The translations under genes were made by a program, and so were the position numbers. A model generated the notes under the pieces. The model was given only the letters and a program-made list of their open reading frames with translations. It did not search any database and was not told the origin of the DNA. Shown one piece after another: positions 50,209 through 61,696 of a DNA stretch of 64,000 bases; position 1 is the first letter of the stretch; every line of letters begins with the position of its first letter. Source of the stretch: Artemisia argyi (taxonomy: Eukaryota > Streptophyta > Magnoliopsida > Asterales > Asteraceae); NCBI GenBank assembly GCA_030686995.1, contig CM060709.1, positions 267,094,057 to 267,158,056 of the forward strand, written 5' to 3'.

Positions 50209-50783
50209 GAGCATGGGGTATGGGGAGCTGGTGGCTGGCGCCATCACCACCAGCCAAGCAAAACCGACGGCGCACCGTACCGGTGGTGGCGCCGTCAGTG
50301 CTCGCGCCGCAGCCACTGCTCAGCGCCGTCGCTTTTTTTTTTTTTTTTTTAATTGATTTTGAAGCCGTGTGAAAACATGGTAACTGGGTAAAAGTGATGG
50401 GAGGAAGAAGATGACAAGTTTTGGCATTTGTCAATTTTCACCCCAAAGTTTATAGTGTTTACACTTTTGTCTTAATTTAGTTGTATTGATCTCAATATAA
50501 GGAAAATAACTTAAAGAATTGACAATTTTAGCCCTTATTTTATATAGATGATTAAATATTAATGAAGTTTATTTAATGAAGTTTATTTAAGTTTATATTG
50601 TGTATATTTTAATTTTTGTAAAAGAAAAAAAAAATTGGCCGACGGCACCAGAAATTCTGGTGTCAACGGATACCCCTGAAATGTGGTGCCGTGGGATTTC
50701 TGGTGCCATGGGAGCTTTTTGCTGACGTGACAGCACTTTTGGTGCCACGGCTTGAAGCCATGGCACCACTGCACCCAATGCTC
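50209..50783. mobile_element. PIF/Harbinger-type MITE with GAGCAT ends, 575 bp
   Basis: The termini are GAGCATGGGG and CCCAATGCTC, flanked by TAA (50206-50208, 50784-50786). The subterminal parts are unusually GC-rich for this window and carry GGCGCC, GGTGGTGGCGCCGTC and GTGGTGCCGTGG motifs. The middle is AT-rich. The open frames here are low-complexity artefacts. Confidence 0.72.
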
Positions 50784-51283
50784 TAAGCCATTTCTCAATT
50801 ACACGTAGTGGTGAACACACCAACCATGCGTGTAACATAAAGTTTTCACGCATTCGGCTTGGATATAGTTTGGTAGTCAGCTCTACGTACCAAAATTTGA
50901 TAATTTTGTGTGTGTTTTTTTGTGTGGCATGCTTGTATTTAAGTTATTTTATGTTTGTATGTTGATACGACCCTGCTAGGGTTTGTATCGAGATAATGCA
51001 TCACTTTTAGCGTGTGCGAGCTCCTTAAGAAAATAGATAAGAGAATGAGAATTATTTGTTTGACATAACTATGATTCATTCATTGATGAATGATCCGGTA
51101 TTTATACCGAATAAACCATAACTTGTATCACAAGTCGATACAAGATAAACTCTCAAAATAAAAGATAACTTTCCTAGATAATGACTCACATGACTCTTTC
51201 CTAATATGACTCGAATGCAACATAAATAAAAGATAGATAGTTATCCACAATAGTAGGCATATCATTCCCCACTACTTCAAAGT

Positions 51284-51577
51284 CACCTTGTCCTCAAGGT
51301 GCTGCTTCAAAATCTCGCCTCATGTAACCCTAGGATCCCACACCTTCACTTGTAGTTCACCCTCTTTTGGATTATAAGAAAACATCATAAAGTGCATCAA
51401 AAAGTGTTGCAAAGGTTGTCCATAATTTGCATATTCTAACACTACATCAGGTGGCTTACGTTTCTGCCCAACATCATATATCTTATTCACCCGGCCATGA
51501 GGCTCCAACTTGTTTCCTCTATCTTCTCTTGTTGCTACGAGAGGGATTTGTTGACGGTGGCTATTACTTTCTTCCAT
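51284..51577 (-). pseudogene. Residual polyprotein C-terminal region
   Basis: A minus-strand frame from 51577 (MEESNSHRQQIPLV) ends at 51320. Another reading just after it gives HLEDKVTLK and then stops before the purine tract. That last motif resembles the NLEDKV-type ending of Ty3 polyproteins. The linkage shows that gag was joined almost directly to the end of pol by deletion. Confidence 0.5.
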
Positions 51578-51629
51578 ATTCTTTTCTACTGCAATTGGTT
51601 TGATTGGTACTTGCCTACTTGGTGATCAA

Positions 51630-52040
51630 TTACCTTCTGATCCACTCCCCTGAGTTGACGTCGCTTGGTTTGACGATGGCTGTGATGGGCCATTGGTCCT
51701 CCAAACAAGCCTCTGTTGTACGGGCTAAGGATAAGGCTTCTCCCAAATTTGTAGGTTTCGACCTTAACAGTTCCCAAAGTTGTATATCCGTGAAGCGTGC
51801 TTCCATTGCACGGGCTAATGAAAAAGCTGCACCTAAAGTTGTGGGATTTGACTTTAAGAGTGCACATTGTAGAGCCACTTTAAGTCCGGAGATATAAAAC
51901 GATACAAGTAACGATTCAGAAATCTTTGTTACTCGATTTGCAAGTACCACAAACTCACTCTCATATTCGGCCACCGTACCCATTTGCAAAAGCTTAGAAA
52001 GTGCGTATTCCACGTCACGATCGTTGCCGTCAGATGCCAT
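51630..52040 (-). pseudogene. gag fragment with internal tandem duplication
   Basis: The 136-codon minus-strand frame contains LSKLLQMGTVAEYESEF and LVSFYISGLK, the recognisable middle of a Ty3-type retrotrans_gag domain. The following segment is duplicated: LLKSNPTTLGAAFSLARAME and LLRSKPTNLGEALSLARTTE lie about 33 residues apart. No zinc knuckle or protease follows. The upstream gag N-terminus is cut off near the (TA)n tract, so the fragment cannot be a complete gag. Confidence 0.8.
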
Positions 52041-52159
52041 GAATAATACTCAAGCGATTAATAACTCGAAAAAAACATATATTTTTTTTTGATGAATAGT
52101 ACCCGCAATGAACAGAACCAGATGAACAGTACCCCCGTGAATAGTGACCGATGAACATA

Positions 52160-52161
<2 letters not shown>

Positions 52162-52243
<82 letters not shown>
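52162..52243. repeat. (TA)n microsatellite, left of the Helitron
   Basis: About 82 bases of alternating T/A ending directly at the Helitron 5' end. Confidence 0.95.
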
Positions 52244-52246
<3 letters not shown>

Positions 52247-52629
52247 ATTTTATCTAATAAAACAGAGTTTTGTACAACTCTCTTAAGCAACTTTTTTGTA
52301 CAACCCTCTTAAACCAACTAATTAATTTTTTCCTAAAATAACAACTCATGTCAGCTTGCCACATGGACAGATTTGAAAAAAAGTTTTGTGCAAAACGCAC
52401 TATCCGATTTTTGGAAATTACTTTTGAAAACATATTCTGCTCTTATGGTAAGTATTAATGCCAATCTTATTATATACGCAACCCTTCTTTGAAATTCAAA
52501 ATCAATCCTTTTCATCTCTTCCACAGTCCTCTTCCCCGCTCCAAATCCTTTCCAAACATAACAAAGTTTTATAAATTATATGCAAACAACTCAGACCACT
52601 ACCACCATCTCTGAGGTAATTTCATAGTA

Positions 52630-52879
52630 CTCCCTCCGTCCCATTTTAATTGTCCGCGGGCCCGAATTTGACCGTAAATATTTTTGTTTGTATTATATAA
52701 CACTTGATGAAATTTATATCATTGAAAAGTTCGTTAACACTTGATGAAATTTATATCATTGAAAAGTTCGTTAAACGAACTTTTCAATGATATAAATTTC
52801 ATCAAGTGTTATATAAAACAAACAAAAATATTTACGGTCAAATTCGGGCCCGCAGACAATTAAAATGGGACGGAGGGAG
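52630..52879. mobile_element. Stowaway MITE, nearly perfect hairpin, in the Helitron
   Basis: It starts CTCCCTCCGTCCCATTTTAA and ends with its exact inverse, with TA on both sides (52628-52629, 52880-52881). The arms are complementary almost base for base. The left arm has a 37 bp tandem duplication (units at 52701 and 52738) that the right arm lacks. Confidence 0.93.
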
Positions 52880-53297
52880 TAGTTCTTTTATCATCTTTGT
52901 CTCAACAATCTTAATATCTATTTATGTTAGCTAAATTTGACCGTGGCATAGTTATCCAGAGTTGGTAAATTTTTATGTTAAAGGGATAAATAAAATTGAA
53001 TGATTATTTTTCAAAATTAGATGTTGAGTTCCATTGATGACAGTTTCATTTTCAAACAGAATTCTAAGGCTGCTTCAAACATTCTTTTATTGGAAAAGGT
53101 TACAAGTTATAAATGTGTCAAACATCGGATTTTCTTTTAACCATTTGATTGTTATATGCGTTTATGTTTCATTCGGAAAGAAATTCTGAGTTGGATGTGT
53201 AACGAATTGATGATGGAATTTTATGTACACCACACGTTCGATGAAATGCATGAGAAGCTAAATTTTTTATGAATTGTTTTTATTTTTATTTTTTTAG

Positions 53298-53365
53298 GTT
53301 GTGAAGTTCACTTATTTTCGTGATATGAAGTGGAACTATGATGAAAAACACAATGTCAATATCAG
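53298..53365 (+). pseudogene. Possible captured exon in the Helitron
   Basis: A 68-base open stretch is bracketed by a T-rich tract ending TTTTTTTAG and by a donor GGTAAAT. It reads VVKFTYFRDMKWNY... in one frame. Helitrons often carry gene fragments, but I do not recognise this peptide and no neighbouring exon is visible. Confidence 0.3.
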
Positions 53366-55040
53366 GTAAATCGTTTTATTATGTTTTGTCCTTCTGCTTG
53401 ATGAATGCAAAGCAATGCTTATTCTTTATGTGTACAATCGGTTCCAAAATTAGTCAATATCATCACAAATTCTGAAATAATGTTGTAAATGAATTTATGT
53501 GTTGAAGAAGTTTCAGAATATGAATTTGGGAGCATATAATGTGTTGCAGCATTGCAATCGTAACTAAAATCGTTTATAAGACGAGAAGATCTCTTCTGCT
53601 GTTGTCACTGTTATACATGGATTCCTTACAAATTTTGGCGTTGCCATGCCGAAATAACTCATTTTGCCCTTTACAAAACCCACTCAACCTACCTTTTGGC
53701 ATTAGTAATTATCGCAAAGTGATACTAGCTTTGCTTACTTATTTGTCCCTCATTTTTGTAAAAATATAAAGATTGATTAAGGATAGCAAGTCAACCGACA
53801 AAAATTTGTGTATGTTTAGCCGTTATCTTACATTATGATTTATGAGTAGTTAGGCACATAATGATCCGATTTGTTTTTTTGCAATTTTTTATTTGATTGC
53901 AAAGAGGAACGTGAGAGAGGTCAAATTTATTTTGAACACAGGAGTTAAAAATAATCTTTTCCATACTTGCATATGAAACTAATAGCTTTCTAACTATATG
54001 TGTTAAGGATCAAGGATTTGCACATGTACATGTAACTGTTACATGTTCTTGATGATCACATGAGGTAATGTTATTCTAAATCTGTTTATTGCTTTAGCTG
54101 TAGTGTTTAGAAACAAATGCATTATATATTAGACAGGGCAAGGTTTATAACACTATTTTGAATAAAGATCCCAACTGTTTTCGAACTCAATTTGAGGACT
54201 AAAGAAATGCAATAGTAAGATACCATTTCTGTGAACTATGGGTTAGGCTTAATATTTCCATTAGGGTTGTCTAACAACTCAAACTTTGACTATAGATGGG
54301 CTATATGTGATTTTATTTTGCACCCTCATTCTTCTTTTGGGTGCAAATGAGCCAAGATCAGTTGTACCTTGAATGGAATCATAATGCACCTGACTTTGTT
54401 AGTCTATACTTTAATCTTAAGATGTTTCGGTAGCTTAACAAGATTTTCAAGGATTGAGAAAGATCCGAGCTTTATTTATGTTATAAGCTTTCGAGATTTT
54501 GTTCTTAATAATTCATGGTGTAAGTTTTCAATCAATGAATAAGTAGTTTGTTTGCTAAATCAGTAAATCTATGGTTTTATGTCAAATATCTTTGTTGTTT
54601 ACAGAGATTAAGGTTTAGGCAAACTAGGATTACCTTTATAATAATCTTGATCAAGTTCATGAGGTTGTTAATGTAACAAGGCTAAATAATATATATTTAG
54701 TATCACCCATTGTAATGTTTAATGTCTCTCATGTAAACTTTAATGATTCCATCTTGGAAGTTTAATTAATATTAGTATCATTGTATGTTTTCACGACAAA
54801 GAAAGTAGAAATTGAACCTTCATTGGTTTAGCACGTACTTATCTGATATGCGATCCTTGGTTGTAGCGGAGTTGTGGCCTGTTTCGAGCAACCTGTATAT
54901 GTTGAGCAAGAACGACAGTAATACTATCATTTATATTATGGTCCAAAATTTTATGATATTCATTTGATTTGACGGTTAGGGAGAATAATAATTAGCGAGA
55001 GGAATGGGCAGTGTTGATTTTTAATTCTTTTCTTCTTTAA

Positions 55041-55257
55041 GGGTATGTTTGGCACGAAGCGGTGTGGATCTTTTTCAAGTGGTGAGCGGTGAGCAATGAA
55101 CATTTTGATCTTTAGTCGTCGTTTGGCAAAGGAGCGGTGAGCTTTGGTATTTTTAGTAATGCTTATTTTTTCAATGCTTCTTTAAGAAGCGGTGAGCAGT
55201 GAGCTGTGGCTGCTGATCATACTGCCCACTTCACTGCTACTTTTAACAAATACACCC
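55041..55257. mobile_element. Tourist-like MITE in the Helitron
   Basis: The termini are GGGTATGTTTG and CAAATACACCC (one mismatch), flanked by TAA (55038-55040, 55258-55260). The interior repeats a GCGGTGAGC motif several times. 217 bp, no coding capacity. Confidence 0.83.
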
Positions 55258-57189
55258 TAAATGTGTGTTGGCATAGATAGATCGCAAGTACTATTATATC
55301 CTATTATTTGGCACGAGTGTGTATTAGTATGGATACCCTTTGTAGTTCAATCTTCAAAGAACAAATTGTAGCATAATAAGATGAGGCCTTGCACAACAAA
55401 TCAATCACGTACGTTTCACATTGTGCTTGAGTACAAGGTGTGTATAACTCATTCTTAATTGATATTGGTTGCCAGTAGGTTGTTCTATGACTTTGTATGG
55501 TAACTTTTGCAATTGTATTTTGTATTGTACTATGGTTAATAGCATCTTGCTATTTTTTATTTACTTTTTAGAAAATTGCAGGCATCAATATTACAAGAAT
55601 GCAGATTTACAGTTCACTTATAAGTGTAAGGTTAATTGTAGCCTCTCATTTGATTATTCCTTCTCATTTGATTATATCAACTGGTGTAATGTTTTTGATT
55701 GAGATGAATTTTCAAACTAAAACATTAAATTTAGTATATTGGGACATCATGGAAGTGAACATATTTTAGTCATCTGTTAGTTAACGGGGTATTCAAAATA
55801 CGTGGAAAAGCAACAAACGAGCAAAGTTTAAAGGAGCTCTATTACAAGTGAAAAACAATGAAATATGTGGCATAAAAATATAAACATTGAAAATTCCTTC
55901 TCTTAATGTGAAAAACTGACGATAAATAACTTTATATAAGCGTTTTAAACCAATTCATAAAAATGGGTCTTTGTACTTACTGTATATTATTTTTAAACCA
56001 ACTCATAAAAATGCGTCTCCTACATATATTTCTTTTAACTGGTCAAAATGTTCATCAAGGTGTATTGACTATTGAGTGACAAAGTATTTAACTACATTTA
56101 TAAAGCTTATTATTAAATTTGTCATTACAAACATACAACTACCTATTTTTTACCACTCTATATTTTTCGCATACAATTTTATCGATGTGCTACTTCGTTA
56201 TAATGACGCAAGAAAAGGGTATTCCATTTGTAGTTCTTCAAAAATTTGAACCTCTTAAATTCATACTTTCAATTCTTCCAACTCATATTATATTATAGGA
56301 TAATTTCATATAAGATTGAGATCTTTTAATGTTTGTGTGTCGTGTCATGTTTAATCAACAATATAAAAGTAAAGGGGTTATTGTTAGATAAAATATAGGA
56401 CTCACCAGTTTATATCATCTCACAATATGTTAACATGGGAAAAGCATGAGTGGGTTAAACATGAAAAATTTCAAATCTTTTATCCAATCTAAACATCAAA
56501 ATGTCATATATATATACACACCCAAAATACATGTTTGAATGCATGATGTACAATATATTTAAAGCATCTTTTGAGTACATATTTATTTAAATGATAAATA
56601 ATGCTCATAAACCACATTATACAGAAGGCAAAGTATGAAAATATAACTATGTCTAACACAAACCGATATTATAACCTTCCATTGGACTCTATGAGCATCA
56701 TCAACTAGAACTATCAGTCTCAACCCTTGGCCGGCAAACACCTCTCATGCAACGAAGATGACAACCTCAAGATTACGATGCCAAACATGGTCTACAAACA
56801 AGTGGTACAAACTTTTATACATCTACAATGTTATTTTCTAATCAACTCATTTATCCATCATTCTAGGCAAGAATTGCATGTGTCTAATTGGTTATTTGAG
56901 ATCCATTTGAATCATCGACAAGTGAATTAACATATTTTTGAATTCTTGCAACAAAAACAAGTCATCAAACCAAAAACTACAATACGTGCGCAACTTTATG
57001 TTCTCTTCTGGTAATTTAATTATTTGTTTGATTACATATATGTTAAATTTATGTGAACTTTTTATTTATGAATGCATATACTCAATTACTCATGTATTTC
57101 TTACTAATGGCTAATTATGTCATAGATGTAATTATCTACTTTTTGCCATCTCTTTAAAATACCCGTGAATTTCACGGGTCTTTTAGCTA

Positions 57190-57190
<1 letters not shown>

Positions 57191-57274
<84 letters not shown>
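57191..57274. repeat. (TA)n microsatellite, right of the Helitron
   Basis: Alternating T/A that continues the tract at 52162-52243 once the Helitron is removed. Confidence 0.95.
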
Positions 57275-57277
<3 letters not shown>

Positions 57278-57746
57278 GGAACCTTAATTCGGTAGCCCTC
57301 TCAGCGATGACTCTCAATAAAAGCACCAATTGATACGCCCCTGTTAGGGATTGTATCGGGATAATGCACCACTTTTAGCGTGTGCAAGCTCCTTAAAAAA
57401 ATAGATAAAAGAATGAGAATTATTTGTTTGACATAACTATGATTCATTCATTGATGAATGATCCGGTATTTATACCGAATAAACCATAACTTGTATCACA
57501 AGTCGATACAAGATAAACTCACAAAATAAAAGGTAACTTTCCTAGATAATGACTCAAAAGACTATTTCCTAATATGACTCGAATGCAACATAAATAAAAG
57601 ATAGATAGTATCCACGATAGTAGGCATATCATATGTTGTCTTCGGCTTTAACCACTATGAATTTTGTTGATGGGAGGGTTTGTCGATGTGTCGCTAATGC
57701 AAGAGTGTTTTTTACTGTTGGTTTAATTAATGAACACACTGTCAGT

Positions 57747-58201
57747 TAGGGTGTAAACGAGCCGAGCACTGCCAAGCTTGATCTCGATTCGACTACTAAA
57801 ACTTGAGCTCGAAATTAGGCTCGAGCTCCATCGAGCTTTAGATTTCAAGCTCGAATTTGACTTGTCACCTAAAAAAAAAAAAAAAAAAAAACTTGAGCTA
57901 AAGCTCGAGCACGGTTGTTTTCCACATGTTAAGCTTGAACTCGATGAATAATCGGCGTATCAAGCTCGACTCGACTCGAATTTAGTGAAAATTAAGTTAC
58001 TATATGTGTATAATATGGTCAAAGTATAATTTATTCAAAACTTGATAAGGCTTGTGAGCTTAACAAGTCGAATATTTTAAGTTCGAACTCAACTCGAGTA
58101 GCTCGAGCTCGAACTTGACTCGTTTAAATTGAGTTGATTTTGAGTAGCTTATGAGTCAATTTTGAATAACTCATGAGCTTTCTCGTCTCGCTTACACCCT
58201 A
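57747..58201. mobile_element. hAT-like element, 455 bp, degraded flanks
   Basis: The ends are TAGGGTGTAAACGAGC and GCTTACACCCTA in inverted orientation. The interior is dense in CTCGAGCT/AGCTCGA motifs (subterminal hAT style), with an A-run at 57871-57890. The 8 bp flanks do not match, so the insertion is old or rearranged. Confidence 0.6.
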
Positions 58202-58553
58202 TTAAGGCTTGACACAGTCAAAGGGTCATCGCCATCGGTCATGCAAGGTCAAGCTCGGTCGATCGACTGTGGGAGTAAGGTCATGGTCAGTCAAGCAAGG
58301 ACCCAATCCCCTAATCGGTCGAATTTTGAGCAATATTTTACATTTTTTTTTAAGACTGATAATTTAGTCTTGTCTGATCATTAAAAAGAGAAAACTGATG
58401 TGACAGAATCATGCTCTATGCCTATCCTAAACGAATTTTGTTGCTTTAAGCACTTTTGAATAAAAGCAGGAAAACAAGGTAAATAATTAGTCTAAAAAAG
58501 TGGAAGATGACAAGCATGGGGATTGGGTTAAGTATGTCAAGTTTCTTGAAGAA

Positions 58554-58597
58554 CACGTGAAGGCACCACCAACCACATATCACGTGACACACACGTG
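58554..58597. promoter_or_regulatory. Three CACGTG G-boxes upstream of the OTU gene
   Basis: Perfect CACGTG palindromes at 58554-58559, 58581-58586 and 58592-58597 lie about 55-100 bases upstream of the TATA box of the gene starting at 58719. G-boxes bind plant bZIP and bHLH factors (light, ABA, phytochrome-interacting types). Which of these acts here is not shown. Confidence 0.65.
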
Positions 58598-58651
58598 CAC
58601 CTCATCTTCAATTAACAGCCGTCGATCTAAACCCATCATATCCCCTCCCCC

Positions 58652-58659
58652 TATAAATA
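58652..58659 (+). promoter_or_regulatory. TATA box of the OTU gene
   Basis: TATAAATA preceded by a C-rich stretch, 60 bases before the ATG at 58719; a good plant TATA box. Transcription would start near 58685-58695. Confidence 0.7.
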
Positions 58660-58718
58660 CATATATAAACCGGAAAATGCTCCAGCCACCGTCCTAAACC
58701 ACCGTCATAAATAAATAA

Positions 58719-59972
58719 ATGCTCGCCGACGTCATTTCACCACTATCTCACTACGCAGTCACTTCTCATCACTTCAACCGTCACCGCTACCACCACCGCT
58801 ACATAACCACCACTACCACCACCGCAGATGCTAGTTTTCCGATCAAACTACTACTACCTGCAACCGTGAACTACTATTCTTCCGACGTGTCAGTATGGCA
58901 TGCCGGAAGCTGTACCGGAAAGTATAACCTCCGGCCGGCGGGTGAAGGGTCGTGGAACGTGGCGTGGGATGTGAGGCCGGCGCGTTGGTTGCACCGCCCT
59001 CAGACCGCGTGGTTGTTGTTTGGGATATGTGCTTGTCTTGCTGCTGCTCCGGCTGAGGTTGAGGAGGGGTGTTTGGATACTAGTGGTGGGCTTGTTGTTA
59101 CTGCTAATGCTAATGATGCTGCTGATGATAAAGTTGTTAATAATTCTGTAAAAGCTGTTTCTTATAAATCAACAAACTATAAAATAACAGGTTTGTGTTT
59201 TTTTTAATGTTAATTTATGTGTTTTGTTTTTCTTAGGTTGTTGGTAAGTTACTAGTGTTTGATTGAGAATTCCAACCATGCGATTCTGATTATACACAAT
59301 AAATGTTTAGTCTTTTTGCGCTATGATGCAAAAAGAATTTTAAAGTTTGAATTTTTATATGTATCTATGTTGTCTTTATGTTTTGAGTGTTGGTTTTTGA
59401 AATTTAGAAGCTTTAATTTACAGGGGTTCCAGCAGATGGGAGATGTTTATTTAGAGCAATAGCTCATATGATTTGCTTGAGAAATGGAAAGGAGGCACCT
59501 GACGAGAATCGACAGAGAGAACTTGCTGATGAATTAAGAGCTCAAGTAATTTATTGTTTTCTTAATATTCATGGATCTTATGTGTTCATTTCCCTTCAAT
59601 GTGAACTGGGATGTGCAGGTTGTTGATGAGTTACTTAAGAGGCGTAAAGAGATTGAATGGTAAGTATCTTTGAATTGTTCTTGTCGTAACTGTTGCAATT
59701 TGTCATTAAGTTAGCTTATTCTTTGTATTTCTCAAGGTTTATCGAAGGAGACTTTGACGTCTATGTCGAGAGGATCGAGAAACCTTATGTATGGGGCGGA
59801 GAACCTGAGCTATTAATGGCTTCTCATATTCTTAAGTAAGTTCTGCAGCCTATATGTCATCATTGTTCTTCCTCAATTTGTCACGCGTGTTGTCTTTTGA
59901 TCTAATTTAGAAGATTGTATGTATGCCTCAGTCGTATCACGTTAAGAGCCATCCTATTATGAGCCGTGCTCA

Positions 59973-60031
<59 letters not shown>

Positions 60032-60531
60032 TTTAAACTTAGTGGTATGAAATAAGAGATTTGCGTACATGAAACTTTCATGCTCTTATATGCTTGAGAA
60101 ATATTAGATGTTGAAGAGCCGAACTTGGAAAACTTGGTGTCAGGGGGAACTCTCATTTTTAAGACAGAATCTCAAACTCATTTTGGCGCACATGTTACTT
60201 TAAAAGCATAGTGTAATATGTAGTTTAAGACTTCAAATAGTAACATTTTTACAAGTTTTCATGTCTAAGTTTCAATGGTAGACTTGTTACTTCTCTATCT
60301 CATGATGATATTTTGGGCTCTAATTGTTGATTGCTTTAGATTATGTGCTTTTATTTCAATTTTGGTTTTGTTTATAGGACCACAATATCCGTCTTCATGT
60401 TGGAGAGAAATTCTGAAAAGTTATTAAACATTGCAACATATGGTAAAGAGTATGAACAAGACGAGAAGAGTTCAATCAAAGTTCTGTTTTATGGGTATGG
60501 TCACTATGACATATTGGAAGAAATATTGTAG
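58719..60531 (+). CDS. OTU4: OTU-domain deubiquitinating cysteine protease
   Basis: Five exons join in phase: 58719-59190, 59424-59545, 59619-59659, 59737-59835 and 60378-60531 (stop TAG). They total 888 bases, 295 residues. The protein removes ubiquitin from substrates or chains. The catalytic centre is PADGRCLFRAI (Asp about 162, Cys about 165) at the start of exon 2, and the catalytic His is in GYGHYDIL (about 287) near the C-terminus. EAPDENRQRELADELRAQ and YVWGGEPELLMASHIL between them match my recollection of the plant OTU4 subfamily. Residues 1-157 are unlike the domain: a His/Thr-rich stretch (17-36), possible organelle-targeting character, and a hydrophobic segment WLLFGICACLAAAPA (about 99-113) that may be a membrane anchor. 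Intron 4 has a 54-base T-run. The start follows a TATA box 60 bases upstream. Family assignment is firm; the exact symbol is less so. Confidence 0.87.
59975..60028. repeat. Poly(T) run in intron 4 of the OTU gene
   Basis: About 54 consecutive T; the minus-strand Lys-rich frame across it is an artefact. Confidence 0.95.
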
Positions 60532-61314
60532 ATGAAAGTTGCCATTCTTGATAACCGAAGAGAAGCTAGGTGTGCTATATGGGATATGGCTTGAATATGT
60601 CCAAGCAACAATTTTCGCAGGCTAGTTTTGGTGAGTTTTGGCTTTGCTTCCTTTTTCAGTTGGTTCTTTGCACAGGATTCGACCATTAGGCTTCTTTTCC
60701 ATTTTTGTGTAGATTTCTTATATCATATGTCTTGTGTCCACATTTCACTCAGTGGCTCAAGCGCATGATCTGTTTACTCCTTTATGCCAATTAAAGCTGG
60801 AATGGTAACTTAAGCATCGACTTGTTATAGTATAAGTACACCAGAAAATACAAAATCATGTCCTCGAGCACATTTCGATGGGGATATGCTTTTTTATTTT
60901 TATTATTCATGAGATATGCCTCAAGTCTATACTAACTAGTTTGGGAATAAAATGCTTTGGTTTTTTTCTTTTGTTGCCCATGATGTTGTCATTTCCTTTC
61001 GTGCCACTGCATATGAACGAGTCTGGTTTTTGTAGAGGCGATAATAGTACATCTCCTTCGTGCATGGTAACTTGAACTAAATTCAGAATCAATGCTTTAA
61101 GATTCATGATGTCATATAATTGGTGTGCCTTGTGATGCTGTACGAAGATAGGATTGGGACAGCATATAAGGTATATCCTCTTGGGTAAGTGAGCCACAAG
61201 TTGTGGTAGTTGCTGATACTTTTGGACATAGTATATGCTCTTGTTAGATGCTCTTAAAATAACCCTTGGTGGACAAGCGAAAGATAATTTTACCATTGTG
61301 ACTCACTAATGTAT
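60532..61314. other. 3' side of the OTU gene, nothing further recognised
   Basis: Contains the presumed 3' untranslated region. The frames at 60907-61296 minus and 60878-61075 plus lack recognisable domains and are probably chance. Confidence 0.5.
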
Positions 61315-61316
61315 TA

Positions 61317-61513
61317 CTCCTTTGGTCTTAAAATTATTGTCATCAAACAATAAACACATAATTTAAGAAAAGTGAGACAACTAAACATTTATACCGATCA
61401 AATATCATCCTCGTTCACTAAACTCCCTTTTGATTGATTGACACAATAAGTGGACTATTAATTTGGGACATCCCTATATGAAAATGGGGGCTATAATTTT
61501 GAGACGGAGGGAG
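61317..61513. mobile_element. Degraded Stowaway MITE
   Basis: It starts CTCCTTTGGTCTTAAAATTA and ends TTTTGAGACGGAGGGAG, an imperfect inverted pair of the Stowaway type. TA is on the left and TG (changed) on the right. About 197 bp. Confidence 0.68.
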
Positions 61514-61696
61514 TGCATAAAGAATTTTATCAAAATTCTGTATTGTGACGAGAACAAACTCATTGCCGGCGAGAAGGCCACCAGAAGGAAGGGCCGCCGG
61601 GGTGATCACCGTTGTTCGAAAGGAGGTTGGGTGGAAGGATTTTGACAGTGGTGATGGAGGATTAAAGGGCCTTGAGTATTGACTATTATTAGTTGA

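Larger units (their letters stand above)
52244..57190 (+). mobile_element. Non-autonomous Helitron, 4.9 kb
   Basis: The 5' end TCTATTTTATCTAATAAAAC is of the classic TCTATA...TAATAAA plant Helitron type. The 3' end has the hairpin ACCCGTGAATTTCACGGGT (57160-57178) and then CTAG (57187-57190), eight bases downstream. It is inserted between A (52243) and T (57191) with no target duplication, as expected. No Rep/helicase frame is present. The interior is AT-rich and contains two nested MITEs and one possible captured exon; the small frames at 53539, 55469 and 56727 have no recognisable domains. Confidence 0.85.
50963..57631 (-). mobile_element. Short-LTR Ty3-type element with most of pol deleted, minus strand
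   Basis: LTRs of about 300 bases (50963-51264 and 57331-57631) begin TGATACG and end GGCATATCA. A perfect 5 bp duplication TATGT (50958-50962, 57632-57636) flanks the element. On the minus strand TTGGTGCTTTTATTGAGAG follows the right LTR at the primer-site position. A purine tract (AAGTAGTGGGGAA, reading 51277-51265) precedes the left LTR. Coding remains are a gag fragment and the last residues of the polyprotein (HLEDKVTLK near 51300). RT and integrase are missing. The interior is split by a (TA)n tract holding a Helitron. Confidence 0.87.

Noticed and set aside
51604..51897. 97-codon plus-strand frame
   Set aside because: Antisense shadow of the gag fragment on the minus strand.
59902..60156. 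Lys-rich minus-strand frame
   Set aside because: Caused by the T-run in intron 4 of the OTU gene.
60907..61296. 129-codon minus-strand frame downstream of the OTU gene
   Set aside because: No domain, no conserved motif, AT-rich region; treated as chance.
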